Assembly: GCA_028583415.1 (NCBI GenBank)
Contig: CM053269.1
Coordinates: forward strand, 73,808,435 to 73,872,434
From: Protea cynaroides
Taxonomy: Eukaryota; Streptophyta; Magnoliopsida; Proteales; Proteaceae
DNA: 64,000 nucleotides
Reading direction: 5' to 3'
Of the stretch, positions 11,886 through 24,490 are shown in pieces; position 1 is the first letter of the stretch, and every line of letters begins with the position of its first letter. The translations under genes were made by a program, and so were the position numbers. The notes beneath the pieces are model-generated. The model ran no database searches. It saw only the letters and a list, made by a program, of their open reading frames with translations, and was not told where the DNA came from.

Positions 11886-12862
11886 TTATTTTTTTTTGGT
11901 AAAGATGAAGTCTATTGATTAGAAGAACAAAGGACACGCACAGGTTCATACAACCATAGTGGATAAAGGCCATCAAACCCCACCCCCCTCCTGGCGAGGG
12001 TATGGGCTACACCATTTGTCCCCCTTGGAACATAAGAAAAGTAACAGAAAAATCTGATTTAATGAGAGATACAATATCCTGAATGATAGTCATAGCATAA
12101 ACATCTCCTTCAGTGGTTCAACCAAAAAACACATTAACAACAGGCAAACAATCTGATTCCACCTATATTTTCTGGAACCCTAATTGATTGGCTTCATATA
12201 ATCCGTCTCTAATAGCATAGGCTTCTCCTGTTTGAACTGTTGGACACAAGCACTGTTTAGAGATGGCAAGAATAGGAGTACCATTAGAGCTACTTAATAC
12301 AAACCCCAATCCACCCATCCGTTAAGGACCTGTTCCGCATCAGTATTACTTTTTATAAAGTCTTCTGGGGCCGGCTGGCAAGTGCTTGAAGTAGCCGTGG
12401 GATTTGAAAATTCTTCAACATGAACAGAATCTAACGAATGAGTATCCACACTACCAAGCTTCTTCGGCTCTTCGAATAACAACAATAGGTAAATTTTCAA
12501 TATTATCAAAATACAGTTCATTTCTACTTTTCCAAATATACTAGCAGATGAAGGAAATATTAGATGCTAATCTGTTCTGATCCTTCTTAAACAAAAAACT
12601 ACTGCATACAGTGCTAACAAACCAATCATAAAACTTCATAGAATCCATCATAGGAACACGAAAGGAAAAAGAAAAACCCAGCCACAAAGCCTTAGAAAAA
12701 GGACAAAATAACAAAAGATGCTCCCACTGACTCATTGGCTAAACCACACCTTCTATACAATAGGTCAACATTCACATTTCTTCTAGAGAGAACTTCAGTA
12801 ACATCAAGTCCACCTGCACAACATCGTCATAGAAATTCTTTTATCTTAGGTAATGATTTACT
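11886..12862 (-). pseudogene. L1 LINE ORF2 3' part: zinc-binding end, RNase H, A-tail
   Basis: Read on the minus strand from 12,862, this continues the zf-RVT domain that breaks off at 16.8 kb: PKIKEFL then a stop where Trp is expected, RRNVNVDLLYRRCGLANES, then EHLLLFCPFSKALWLG. A decayed linker follows, then an RNase H (RVT_3) domain around 12,300-11,930 with GLGFVLSSSNGTPILAIS, GEAYAIRDGLYEA (Glu) and VESDCLPVV (Asp). The RNase H is broken by in-frame stops at two sites (after FQKI and after NVFFG). The element ends with TTTACC and an A-run (plus-strand 11,889-11,898). Together with 16.8-19.96 kb and 24.9-25.7 kb it forms one interrupted LINE. Confidence 0.8.
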
Positions 12863-13479
12863 GTCACACCCTAATTCTGGACAAACCAAAAGTATGATGA
12901 ATCATCATAAGAATCAACGGTTCACGCCAAGATCTTGTAAGATTGTACCAACAATCCAAACCATACACATTCCACATAATCAGAGATAATAAAACAAATA
13001 ACGGAAGTCTTTATTAATGAACTGAATGTCAAATGTGGTAGATAAATATCCAATTATCTCAAGAAATCAAGACATAAATATAATAAACTATTATAAATCC
13101 CATAAGTCAAATACAAAAAATAAAGATACTAAGCACAAATAGAGTAGAAACACTCGCATAATGAGTCATGCTCGTCCTCCACAGCTTGCACGTCCATAAC
13201 TGCCACGTATCCATACGTTGATGCACTGATAAAATATTCGACAGTAACACCAGCATCATCAGAAACTAAAAGAATAGCGTACGCGAGAGTTAGCTCTCCA
13301 ACATGAGCTCAGTGAGAAAACAAAATAATGTGCAAACATATGCATGCATTCGTATTCATATCTTTGGTCTGGTATAAGTTTGTAATGTGTTATGGTAGGG
13401 ATGATCACTACACCTCCATGCATGAGAGTGTGAGCACGCCTAACAGATCACACACCGTTGTCACCCCACATCACCCACT

Positions 13480-13860
13480 ACAGAATAGAGATAGAGCCAG
13501 AGATCCCGAATCACACACTGCCAAAACTCTCCTTGATACTCTACCCATACCAGTACCTATACTGGCGAGAGCTTGCAAATTGGGTTCGTGACTAATCAAT
13601 CCCAGATGTCATCAAAGGTTTGTATCCAGGTCTTACCCCAACATCCCTTTATATGCTCATAGAGATAGAGCTAAGGTTCATTGGCAGAGCTTACAGCCAC
13701 ACACTGCGTACCTCAATTGATATCCTACGATGTACTAGTTCCGTTAAGATAACAACGATACAACGATGTCAATGTGAAGAACATAATAGAGATAGGCTAG
13801 AGCCTAATGGATCACACACCGCTACACTCCTCTTGATACTCTATCCAATCAAACACATCG
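13480..13860. repeat. Degenerate tandem repeats
   Basis: Three diverged units are seen. Each contains an AGATAGAG-like word followed by TCACACACTGC or TCACACACCGC and then CTTGATACTCT or TTGATATCCT. They start near 13,488, 13,663 and 13,787. Such arrays occur inside long plant LTRs, which fits the surrounding insertion being an LTR-type element. Confidence 0.5.
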
Positions 13861-14838
13861 ACCACACACATAAGCACATGCCTATTATTCCTCATCATCA
13901 ATATCACATCAGAAACCTAAATAAATATACATAAACAAATATATAATAAATATTAGATGACATGTGAGATGCACAAATGGTAACGTGTCGAATGCACCAA
14001 ACTAATTATGTATTTCTTCACTGACCTAATTAATAAACTATAAATAGGGTAAGCAATGGTCGATCCCACAGAGAGTAATTTGATCAAGATTTATATTCTA
14101 CTCAAACTCAATATAATAAATAATACTAAACAACACAATAACGAAGGCGGATTTTGGTTGGTTGAATCAAATTGAAAGTAAATAGACATAATTTAAATAG
14201 AAAAATAATTAGATTAGAAGATTTAGTTCTTGGTTCAATATCCACCCACACATGCAATGAGTAAAATTAATCACAACGTTAATCTTTTTCTCCCAATTAG
14301 AATTAAAGACCCTAGATAACAATACGCTCTGTTGCATGAATTTTTCCTTAAGTATCTCTACTGAAACAAACTCTTCAGAGAGATCTAACCATTAAACAAC
14401 ACTAAATAAGCTCTCAATGTTTAATTCAATGATAGCATTAAGAGGGTGAAAAATAGATCAATTTAAGCAATAATCACATACAAGCGGAGATTATTTAACT
14501 TGGATTATATTAATCACAATGATGAGATGAAAACTTGGAGATAATCATCTACCACTATTTGCTACTTGTGATTAAACCAAGACAATTACGTACCACAGAT
14601 TCTAAATCTAACAATTAATATTAATCTAACAGATTCAATAGGCCATTACTGAATTATTTAGACAAATATCATAAATAAAAATAAAAGAATAACATAAGTA
14701 ATTTAAATAAAAGAGAGAAGGAGAACGTTACTAAAAAACGATTACACCATTGACATGAGTTTGAGTTACAAAATCCCCTTGAACTGAATGAGAAAATTAG
14801 TCAGACATTACAATCTTTTTAGAAAGAGAAAAATTTCC

Positions 14839-14841
<3 letters not shown>

Positions 14842-14887
<46 letters not shown>
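14842..14887. repeat. GA microsatellite
   Basis: An uninterrupted AG/GA dinucleotide run of about 46 bp. Confidence 0.95.
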
Positions 14888-14890
<3 letters not shown>

Positions 14891-15749
14891 ATTATTTTCA
14901 ACACTAGTGCTCTATATATAAAATATGACAAGCCTTTGTGACTTAGAACTCCTTCTTTGTGTATGATTCCTTCTTTGTGTATGATTCCTTTTTTATGTAG
15001 AATTCATTCTTTATTTAGAATTCTAAAATTGTAAAGTTTCTTTTTCTTCTTTGGATTCTTTTATTGTAGGTTTTCTAACTTGAGTAGGAGACTCTTTAAG
15101 AAAATTTCATCCACCATTGAATGCTTTAATCAGATCGTACGGCTGTTCCAATTTGGATTTGGATCAAATTTTCGTGTCAGACTTTGAGGCAACATTTGGC
15201 GGCCCAAACAAACTCGGATTTTTCTCTATAATACCATTCCGAAAAGGTTGAGACGTCCTTTAAAACTTTACTGAAGATAATTTTTCAATTCTGAAACTTT
15301 TTTCAAAAACCTACATAAAACTCAGAACGTCAATATTAAGAATGTTGAAATTTTCTTATCTTTTAGCAATTAATTCACAAAGTCTTTAAAATATGTCAAA
15401 TTAATAAAATTCATCCTATTTAGTTTAATAAGGCATATAACATATTAAAAAACATAGTACAAAGAAAATAAAAATATAAAAATCACACACATATCAACAA
15501 TCATACAAAGCTTAAGATCATTATAATAACAGAAAAATAAAAGAGAAGAGTAGCTTGTTATTGTCCAATTAGTATAGGTATTGTTCCCTCACCTATAAGT
15601 GATGTGCATTCCTCTTTTAAGCTTTGGAAATTACTTTGAACTAGTTGGAAACCTAAACAATTTATTAATTTAGATTAGGATTTGATTTTATCTAGTTACA
15701 GTAATCGAAATCCTTATCTAGTCTGCAAACAGGTCTTCCAGTCATTGAC

Positions 15750-16612
15750 TGTTCAACTCTATGGTCAACTCAGTGGTCTTTGATATATGTCAACCGATCA
15801 TTGTGTGGTCGACTCTGTGGTTGTGCATCATGTGACCACTGATGCAGCCACACAACCCTGGGACACTTTCCGAATGTCTATGGTTGACTTATTGGTCGCA
15901 TTATAGTCGACCAGGGTAGCGACCACATAACCTTCAAGTTATGTTTTAGGCTTGCCTTCGATCTGATCCTTTGGCTCGACATTGGAACTCAACCTAAGAT
16001 CATTCTATGACCTTTAATCATTGGTTTCAATTAACAATTAATCCCAATCTATTGTTGTCCATGATTTTTTTTAGGTTGCTTGGAAGATCTCATGATCTCA
16101 GTCACAGTGTTGGGTTCAACTCACCAACACATGATAAGAGATCTATTCTAATCAACTTGACATCTACAAAGATAGGTTTCTTACCTTAGGCTCCTTGCTG
16201 TGGAGAAATGAAAACCATTGACAAACTTTTCTACAAAATCTTTCTCCAAGTCTCCTTCTCTTTTTTCTCTTCCTCTCCTCTCTTTCTCTCAATTCTAAGG
16301 CTTGAGATTGATCCAAAAGAGTGAGAGAGGATAGAGAGACATCCTCTATATAGAGAGAAAATCTTCATATAGAGTGTTCTCACAATTAGGAAAGAGACCT
16401 TTTTATTTTGGAAAGTTTTCTAAACACAGAGTCGGTTCCGAGATTGATCAATCGACTCACAGGTCTCACAATCTGTCGACCACACAATCCAAAACAGTCG
16501 ACCACACAAATTTAAATTTGATCGGTCGACCACACAAACTAAAATAGTCGACCATACATTGATTGATTTACTCACCAGTCGACGACACAGTCGACCAAGC
16601 AAACCAAATTTG
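15750..16612. repeat. Two clusters of GTCGACCACACAA-type repeats
   Basis: On the right (16,437-16,612) the word GTCGACCACACAA occurs three times on the plus strand, with several decayed forms (GTCGACCATAC, GTCGACGACAC, GTCGACCAAGC). On the left (15,750-15,925) the inverted form TGTGTGGTCGAC and variants such as ATGGTCAACTC recur. The clusters face each other across about 500 bp, as subterminal repeats of a DNA element would. No terminal repeat was pinned down. Confidence 0.5.
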
Positions 16613-16814
16613 ACTGGTTTGACTATTTTAACTGGGTTTGCTTACCTGGCTTGTGGTTTCTTCATATGGTTGGTTCGCTTGAAGAGACTACGATGGGAAG
16701 ACCTGTCACGACATGAGAACGTAAGGTTAGACCGGTTCGTGTCGTGCGGGTCTTATAACTCTACTACCCTTAAAACAAATTTTGTCTCTCCGAAATTTGA
16801 ACGTACAGATCTTA

Positions 16815-18600
16815 CATTTGCATCTCCAGATAAGAGACCAAACCTGCTTAGGAATGGATCTCCAATCAGTACAATTAGAAGTTGAAGGTTGATCCCTAAT
16901 AGTATCCTAATGCAACTTTAAAAGAAAGTGAAAAACATTCTTAACAGAAACTTTACCATCAGGAGCAGTCTTCCAAATCAGCTTATCATTAACAGGAAAT
17001 CATGGAATAGGAATTTTTCGAATTGCTTCCACTTTAATTGGCTGAAACAAAGAGTAAAGTAAGTCAACTCTCCAAGTGTGAGAGGTATTGTCAATAAGCT
17101 CAGATACAAAAGTATAACTTGCATGATCTTGTTTCGAAGAAAAAATTTTATGATCCTATAATGCAGGGACCCAACAATCCTCTCAAATTCGAATGCAATC
17201 CCCCGTACCAACAAGCCAAATTAAACCCTTCTTAAGCACATCACGGTCCAAAATAATTCCTCTCCAAACTCAACATGGATTATAACCAATCTTAGCATGC
17301 ATGAGGTCAGAATGAGGAAAATAAATGGCCTTGAGAAATTTAACCCAATGAGCATCTAGGTGAAAAATTATTCTCCAAGCTAACTTTGCCAGAAGAGCTT
17401 GATTTTGCAAAGTAGGATCTCTTAAACCCAAACCACCTTCCCTTTTAGGAAGACATATTGTATTCCAGGACAGCCAATGGATAAGAGTGGTGGAATTTTC
17501 TTTACTCCAATAAAAAGAAGTTGTAGCTATTTTAAGATCCCTCAAATGAGATTTGGGAAGAGGGAAATGAGATTCAACAAAATTCAACAATGGAAGAGCC
17601 ATAGCCTTAATAAGGATTTCCTTACCAGCATTAGAAAGAAGGCTCGCCTTTTCCAGTTTTGAAATTTTGAAAGATTTCTTTCTACATAATCAGCAAACAA
17701 AAGCTTCTTCGATGTGCCAAAATTTGGAGGCAGTCCAAGATCTTTTGATGGATCTTGACCATAGGGTATCTTTAATTCCCTAGAGAACCGCTTACAAAAT
17801 TTTAAAGGGCTGTTAGGAGTAAATGTAAGGGAAGATTTCTTAAAATTTACTTCCTTCCTAGAGGCTTGACAATACAAATCCAAGCAATTTTTTACATTCG
17901 TAAGCTCATTGATTTTTGCATGGGAGAAAATCAGGCAGTCGTTTGCAAATAAAAGATGGGTGAGGGGCTCAGTTCTATTTCGGATTTGAAGACCCTTAAA
18001 CTCATTCAAATGATGGCGTGCATTAAGAATACAAGATAAAGCATGAGCACACAAAATAAACAATGTTGGAGATAAAGGGTCACCCTGTCGAATTCCCCGA
18101 GAAGGTGTGAAAGAACCTCTTTCAGACCCATTAATAATAAGCATATAGGAAACTAATTTAATGGAGATCATAATCCAATTAATCCATTGCCAAGCAAATC
18201 CAAATCTAACTAGAATTGATTCAATGAAGGACCATTCCATTCGGTCATATGCCTTCATCATGTCAAGCTTAAGAGCGAGTAAAAAAAGGATTTACCTTTC
18301 TTTTTTTTCCTCAAATAATGAAAAGCCTCATGTGCCATGAGGATATTATTAGAAATTTACCTATTTTGAATAAAAGCAGATCGGTTAGCTACAATAATAT
18401 CATTGAGAATGGTTTTGAGCCTCCCAATTAAAATTTTTGAGATAATTTTCAGTACCACATTATACAAACTAATTGGCCGAAAATGTTGAAGAAGCTCAGG
18501 TGCTTATTCTTGGGGATGAGGCATATATAAGTACGATTCAAAGAAGGAGGTAATGAACACAGATCTTAAAATGTCCTGCCTTGTGTTCGACCAAAACTTC
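16815..18600 (-). pseudogene. L1 LINE ORF2: reverse transcriptase and start of zf-RVT
   Basis: Minus-strand reading shows the non-LTR RT in order: a decayed RPISLYNVVLKIISKIL block near 18,480-18,400, SNNILMAHEAFHYLRKKK, MMKAYDRMEW (first catalytic Asp, near 18,250), GIRQGDPLSPTLFILCAHAL (near 18,080), and LLFANDCLIFSHA near 17,940, where the usual F-A-D-D catalytic box reads F-A-N-D. Downstream are GGLGLRDPTLQNQALLAKLAWR and DGKVSVKNVFHFL, the beginning of the zinc-binding domain. Frames shift near 17,590 and 17,215, with further stops. The Asp-to-Asn change and the breaks make the copy inactive. It joins the pieces at 18.6-19.96 and 11.9-12.86 kb. Confidence 0.85.
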
Positions 18601-19961
18601 TAAAAATAAAGAGGGGGATGTCCATTAGGGCCAGGTGACTTTAAAGGGGCCAAACTGAAAGTTGCTGCCTTAATTTCCTCCTCATCTAGAACAACACACA
18701 AAGCAGAATTCATATCAGTCATAACCAGAGGCTCCACATAGGCATAAACATTATCCACATAGGCATAAACATTATCCATTGTATGTTGAGAAACTCCCTT
18801 AGAAGTGAAAGCCATATGAAAATGTTGGTGAAAGGCCTGATAAATTTCTCCTTCATTAGAAGACCAAACACCAAAATTAAGCTTAATTTGAGAGATTCCA
18901 TTTTTCTGTCTTTTATGAATATTAGTGGCATAAAAGAAACCAGTATTGGCATCACCACAATGTAACCAATCGATACGAGCTTTTTGCTTCCAAAGAATTT
19001 CTTCCCTGAGTAAAAGCTCTTCTAACTGAGAAATAAGAAAATTCTCTTTACCTTGATCATACTCCAGACCATTCTGGGTTTGCAGCTGAAGAGGTTCCTT
19101 CTTTAGATGTTGAATAGTGGCCTGCACTTTACCAAAAACCTCCTTGTTCCAAGTCTGAAAAAGTAACTGACTATCAGATATCTTTTTTCCTAAAACCTCT
19201 GCAGCCGAACCAGAATGTTGGTTATTCCAAACCAACATTGCTCAACAACATCCCTACACCAATCATGCCTCAGCCACACGGCTTCAAAGCGAAAAGGTCT
19301 AATGCCAGCAAATGTCTTCCCCTTGACATCTAAAACTAAAGGGCTATGATCAGAACCCAACATTGGCTTAATGTAAGCCAAAGCAGAAGGAAAAGAAGTC
19401 TTCCAAGAAGGATTAACCAAAACCCTATCTAATTTGGCCCTGATATTCTCAGACCCCTTCCTTCTGTTTGACCAGGTAAACATAGGATCCTTCATCGGGA
19501 AATTAGATAAATTACAACAATCAATAGCCTGTCGAAATTGTAAGCAATCATGACTACAATCTTTCCGGCCCCCTATCTTCTCCTTCAAGATAAAAAAGAA
19601 TTAGAATCACCAATGCAAGCCCATTTATCCTATTTCTGAATACTAAGAGATTTAAGTTGATTCAATGTCTCAGGACATTTACTCTTAATTAGATCCCCAT
19701 AAACACATGAAAGAAAGAAGAAAGCACAGACCAAGAAACCTTAACATCAATAATACGATTATTAACACTACCTTGAGACTGCCAAAGAAGTGCCAACCCC
19801 CTAGAATGATTTTGAGGATCAACCACACAAGAGTGAGTAAACTTGGACCTTCGAAAGAGAGCTTCAATCTTCCTCTTAACCATACGAGTTTCCATCAAAA
19901 AAGACTATGTCAGATTGTTCTTCCCGTAGGAGATTAAATAAAGCCCGAACTATCGAGGGAC
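18600..19961 (-). pseudogene. L1 LINE ORF2: endonuclease and linker
   Basis: The minus strand from 19,961 starts inside the apurinic-like (EEP) endonuclease: VRALFNLLREEQSDIVF, then METRMVKRKIEALF with its catalytic Glu. A GDSN motif (normally GDFN) and LKEKIGGRKD follow near 19,600, then FTWSNRR, AKLDRVLV and LGSDHSPLVLD with the catalytic His near 19,340. The linker to the RT includes LREEILWKQKARIDWLHCGD and GDANTGFFY. The endonuclease nicks target DNA to prime reverse transcription. The frame is broken near 19,590 and 19,690. The first residues of the domain lie on the far side of the LTR element, at 24,927-24,960, showing that this insertion split the gene. Confidence 0.85.
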
Positions 19962-20383
19962 TGTAAGATATTTTATGGGCTAAATTAATTATAAGGTTAG
20001 TTAGTTCAGTGGGAGTCTAGTTACAGATAGATCGATTTAAGTATGATTAGAGATGGACCAACATGGTCCACTGTGGGACTGGTCCAGGGTTAGGGGTGGT
20101 ATTATAAATACCAATGGTTAGAGTCCCCATAGCCATGGTGTTATTTTCTTCTCCTGTTCCCATACGCAGAGAGAAGGTCAAGGGATCCTGACAGGCTGTG
20201 GAAGACTCTGATCCAAGCATTCAAAGCAAAGAAAACGGTCGAAAATCAATCTACAACAAGAGGTATGTATCTTATCATCTCTTTTCAATACCCATTGTAT
20301 TCTAGTAATCTGTGTGGTGTGTTCGTTAGGATTCATGGAAAATCTCATGGGAAAAATCCAAAGATGATCTAAAAAATCATACA
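19962..20383 (+). repeat. Left LTR (422 bp)
   Basis: It matches 24,491-24,921 along its full length. It contains a TATAAATAC promoter-like box near 20,104, then CATACGCAGAGAGAAGG, and ends CATACA. Confidence 0.88.
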
Positions 20384-20384
20384 A

Positions 20385-20397
20385 TGGTATCAGAGCC
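20385..20397 (+). promoter_or_regulatory. Primer binding site (tRNA-iMet)
   Basis: TGGTATCAGAGCC lies 1 bp after the LTR end. It is complementary to the 3' end of initiator Met tRNA, the usual minus-strand primer in plant LTR elements. Confidence 0.85.
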
Positions 20398-20514
20398 ACT
20401 CACACAGACCTAAGATCGATGAGAAAGCATTGTAAAGATTGTATGTTTGAATGGAATGGAAAAGGGAGAGATTTTTCTCCCAAAATTCTCTATGAACCTG
20501 TCTAGGGTTTGGAC

Positions 20515-21176
20515 TAAGGGTGTCAACGGGCCAGTCTGGGCCAGTTTTGGTCTGGGCTGAACCGATGTCGGGTTTTATAAGCCCAGCCCAAAACATGTCC
20601 ATTAAGAGTTCGGGCTAGGGTGGGCTGCGCTGGACACAATAACTAACGAGCTGGTCCGGTGTCGGTTTGATATCGGGCTGGATTTATTGAGGCGATTTCG
20701 GGTTGGTTTGGTCCGGATCGGGCTTATCGCGCTTATCGGGCCCCTTTTATATGTAAACTATATAGCATATTTTATTATTTCTATCTATAAAATTAGCATT
20801 ATTCCTTCCATATGTATGTAATTTAATAAACTATAACAATTAACATAATCTTTTCAACTATAGATTCACATAATCTTCTAGATCATGAAGTGAACTCTAA
20901 TAGTGTAACACAATCTATTAAAATTTAAAACCATTAAAATTAAGAAATTGGGCCCGAACGGACTTTACCGGTGTTCGGGTTGGGTTTTATCGGTTTGAAT
21001 AATTCGGGCTTCTTAACGGACCGGTCCGGTTTGGTTTTGGTTTGGGCTGAAACGGTGTCGGGCTTTACAAGCTCAGACCAAAACCTGTCCATTAAGGCTC
21101 GGTCCAGGTTGGATTCGGGTTATATCGGGCTGGCTCGGTCCGTGCTATCGGGCCGGGCCCAGTTTTGACACCCTTA
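20515..21176. mobile_element. Non-autonomous hAT element
   Basis: It is bounded by perfect 12-bp inverted termini TAAGGGTGTCAA and TTGACACCCTTA and flanked by a perfect 8-bp duplication GTTTGGAC (20,507-20,514 and 21,177-21,184). The 8-bp duplication and the GGGTGTCAA terminus are hAT hallmarks. The 662-bp interior has no transposase. It is GC-rich at both ends, with repeated CGGGCT, GGTCCGGT and CAGCCC words in both orientations, and AT-rich in the middle. It sits inside the LTR element, so it is the youngest layer of this nest. Confidence 0.9.
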
Positions 21177-21239
21177 GTTTGGACCCTTGAAATTTTTTTC
21201 GAACCATTAAAAAGAAAAATAAATCATATAGGATTGTAA

Positions 21240-21850
21240 GCTCAGTGAGACGGAGCCGACGACATAAAATAGGTCGCCGGAAGCATCCTGACGCGCCTTC
21301 ACGCGCCTCCTGAAAAAGCGCATGAGATCCACGCGCTGACAGATATTATTTAAAAAAAAAAAAAGGAAAAGGTAGGGCTGACGTCATCTGGTCAGCCCTG
21401 TACTGGACCGAGCTGATTTGGGCCAGTTCGAGATCGAACCCGGGCCCAGACCAGTCCGGCCAGGCCCAAGGGGACCGTGAACCCGACTCATGGTGCACGT
21501 ACAGTTTGCATGTGTGACCCGAGACCAATCCCCGAGCCCGAATATTTGACCCGACAACCTCACCATTGGACTCGAATCTATGACCCGGGAACCTGGACGA
21601 TGACCTAAATTTTTTATCCCAGGACCCAACCCTTTGACCCGGAAAATGGACCCGAGAACCCGAATGGGATGGGTTGGTTGGACCGAAGGTTGAACCGCTA
21701 GTTTACGGTTCGGTTTAAAGGCAAGACCATTTGGTTTGGCTTGGACCAAAGCATTAAAAAAAAAGTTTTAATTTGTGGGTTCGGTCTGCCCATAACCGAG
21801 TTCGGCCAGACCGAACTGACCCAGACTGAACCGCCCAGAACCGGTTCAGG
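21240..21850. repeat. GC-rich stretch of decayed short repeats
   Basis: Words of the type GACCCGGGAACC, GACCCGAGACC and GACCCGACAACC recur every 25-35 bp between about 21,510 and 21,665. They are followed by GGTTCGGTTT, CCGAACTGAC and related words in both orientations to 21,850. Base composition is far from the AT-rich surroundings. It lies within the LTR element, and its function is unknown. Confidence 0.45.
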
Positions 21851-22109
21851 ATGCAAGAATGTAGGTGCCAACTTTGATCAGTGATTGTGGGAGCTAGGAG
21901 CGTCGGATTTTGATGCTGTTTTTTGTGCTGTGTTCTTATTTTTGTGCTCTATAATTTGATACATAGTTTGACACAGTTTGATGATTCGAAAATTTATTTT
22001 TGACTAAAAAGTGTCCCAAATTAGTCCGGTTTGTAGTTTTCTATTTGTTTGTCAATTATTTTTGTACCAGATGCTTGTAGAAGGTTATGTGTGCATGAAA
22101 TTTTATTTA

Positions 22110-22620
22110 TTGACCCACAAGGTACTGCAAAGTAGGGTTTAGGGATATCATTGTGGAATTAGGTGGAACCCACCAAAGTGGTACACCTAGTTTCATCATG
22201 ATGTCTTCAAATTCAAAGTTCATGTACTTGTAAATGCTTGTGTAAGGGCAATGTACACCCAAAGGTGGCATTGTCAAGTTTTGATCAAATTAAGGTTTGT
22301 GGGTGTCATGTGAAGATTGAGTGGAATCCACCAAAGTGGTACACTCAGTTCCAATATGGTGGTCCTCAAACCCCAAATTTGTATATTTACATGTACAATA
22401 AAATATTTATTTTAATACACTGTTCTCCATGGTGTGAAAAACAGCTAAGAAAGACAGTGTTAACCCAAATGTGGCATTGTTAAAGTTAAAGGTAAGTTCA
22501 TGCACATGAGTTGAAAGAGTTTTGACTTTAGGGGGTCTCATTAACCCAAAGGTGGTGGGATTTTCGAGAGTCATTATTCTTTCGCAGTCACTGCACAGAA
22601 ACTGAGAAGACCACTGCATG
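22110..22620. repeat. Diverged direct repeats in the LTR element interior
   Basis: Two units of about 180 bp share CCACCAAAGTGGTACAC (starts near 22,171 and 22,329) in matching contexts. The word CCCAAAGGTGG and variants recur at about 22,258, 22,466, 22,545 and 22,627. The repeats are non-coding. They are typical of the structured interiors of LARD-type elements. Confidence 0.5.
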
Positions 22621-24490
22621 TTTATCCCAAAGGAGAATGTGTAGTTGGTTATTGAAAAATGATATTTATTTGCATGAATGATTTATATGGTTAATGCAAG
22701 TAAAATGTATGTGTATGAGTCTTCAGTTGTTTGATACTGTATTTAAACTCATACACTGATGTGTTCATCCAAGTATAACTGTCCCAAAGAATGTTTTGAT
22801 ATCTATCTTTTTTCATTCGGGACAAAGTATAAATAAATATAAATTGCATGTGTTTATATGAGTCTTATGTAATTTATCTATTGCAGGACATTTGTGTTTG
22901 GACTCATATAATGATGATGATTTATGTCTCTGAGGATGTCTGTCTCAGTGAATGTACCATATGGTTTGGTAGTTTCTTTCCCACTCTTTCGGGGACAAAG
23001 AATAAAATTTATTATGAAAAGATTGGAGACTAGTCTAGGATCGTTTGACCTAGATGTATCTTTCATAGTAGTTTACATAAGTTGTGAGGTATTCTACTAT
23101 TGAGGTTATGTGTAACAGTATTAAGATGAGAAATATGCGAAGGGATTATCTAAGAAAAATCCAAAGGATAAGAATAATGTTTTAGAAAGGGTCAAAAGAT
23201 AGTTTATTGACCTAGCTCTCTAGCACCAGTTATGTTGAAAATGTTAATGTGATGAAGTATTTTTGGGAGCTATTAACTATCACTGAAAATCTCAAGGACA
23301 ATGAGACCAATGTAGTTGATATATTAAATATTCTATTCCTTGTTAGAAAATATATTCAGATCTAGGTGGCTTACATTATCAAATGGAAGAAACAGCTAGT
23401 GATAAGATTGTTGTTGGGTAACTCCAAGGTGGATTACTCAAAGATGGGGAGATTGACCAAAGATAGGTGGTTTGACCAAATACTGTTAAGCATATCTAGA
23501 AAAAGATAACGATTCTAGGACTCCCTATGCATTTGGGGTAAGGGGGTTTTGAAGAGTGTTGGCTTGGATATTGTAAAGTTTCTTTTACATTCAAATGCTT
23601 TTTTCGCTCTTGATTTTACTTTGTTTTATGTTTATTGTTTGACTTAACATGTTGTTCCCAAATTAAAAATGTAATGTTGTTATTTGAAATATCGGAATGT
23701 AAAGTTTTTCTTTTCAACTAAATGGAAAGAAATTATGCTATTATGGTCCTTATGATGTTGTAAGGTAAATGACTGCATGTAATGTTGATCGTATTTGCTA
23801 TGTGATATGGTGAATAGTTTTTCATGTTTAACTGTACAATCATAGGTTCGACTAGTTGTACCAGTCATAGTTGAACTCTAGGGCAATGTAGAGACAGGTT
23901 AAGGTGGTTTTATTGGAATGGTTGAAAGATTTTATCAATGGGAGTCTTTAGATTCTCTTAGTCAGTGGGAGTATTCAGATATGCTTGGTTATTGAGAGAT
24001 CTGGTAATTGATGGTTTATCTGTAATTGTTTGTTTTGCCTGTGACTTAATAGGCAGGATTATTAGTGAACATTTATTGCTTGTATGTATTCTTGATTATT
24101 TAGGACATGTCAAGTCGCAAGGCGGTATTTAGCCAAAGAAGGTGGTAAGCCAAAGTATGATATTAGTCCAAATTGGAGGCGTTTTGCCTATATAAAGTTG
24201 GATAATATCAAAGTGCGTTGACCTATAAAGATTTTAAGGTAACGAGATCGTAGTAATTCGATCATTGGACTCAAGTATTCATTTCAAAGTGATTTATGTC
24301 ATTAAGTAGACCTCTGTATGTGACTGATAGAAGGGGGTACACCGGATGTGTAGGAGTACTTTTCGCTGTTGTTCGGCATTGGTAGGCTTGATGACTAGAT
24401 CAAAGTAAAGGATGATTTTGGTATAATTAGATTACATGGTCACATTGGATCAATGGTGAATTTATAATTAATATAGCCCAAGTGGGTGAT

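Larger units (their letters stand above)
12863..16814. mobile_element. 4-kb insertion splitting the LINE zf-RVT domain
   Basis: The LINE reading stops at about 12,862 and resumes at about 16,815 with adjoining residues of the same domain, so the sequence between is an insertion. It opens with TGTCACACCC, a start used by many plant Ty3/gypsy LTRs. The flanks show a possible short duplication (TTTAC at 12,867-12,871 against CTTAC near 16,811-16,815). No gag, pol or transposase frame is visible. The interior holds degenerate repeats, a GA microsatellite and clustered GTCGAC motifs. It may be a non-autonomous LTR element or a composite of several insertions. Confidence 0.6.
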
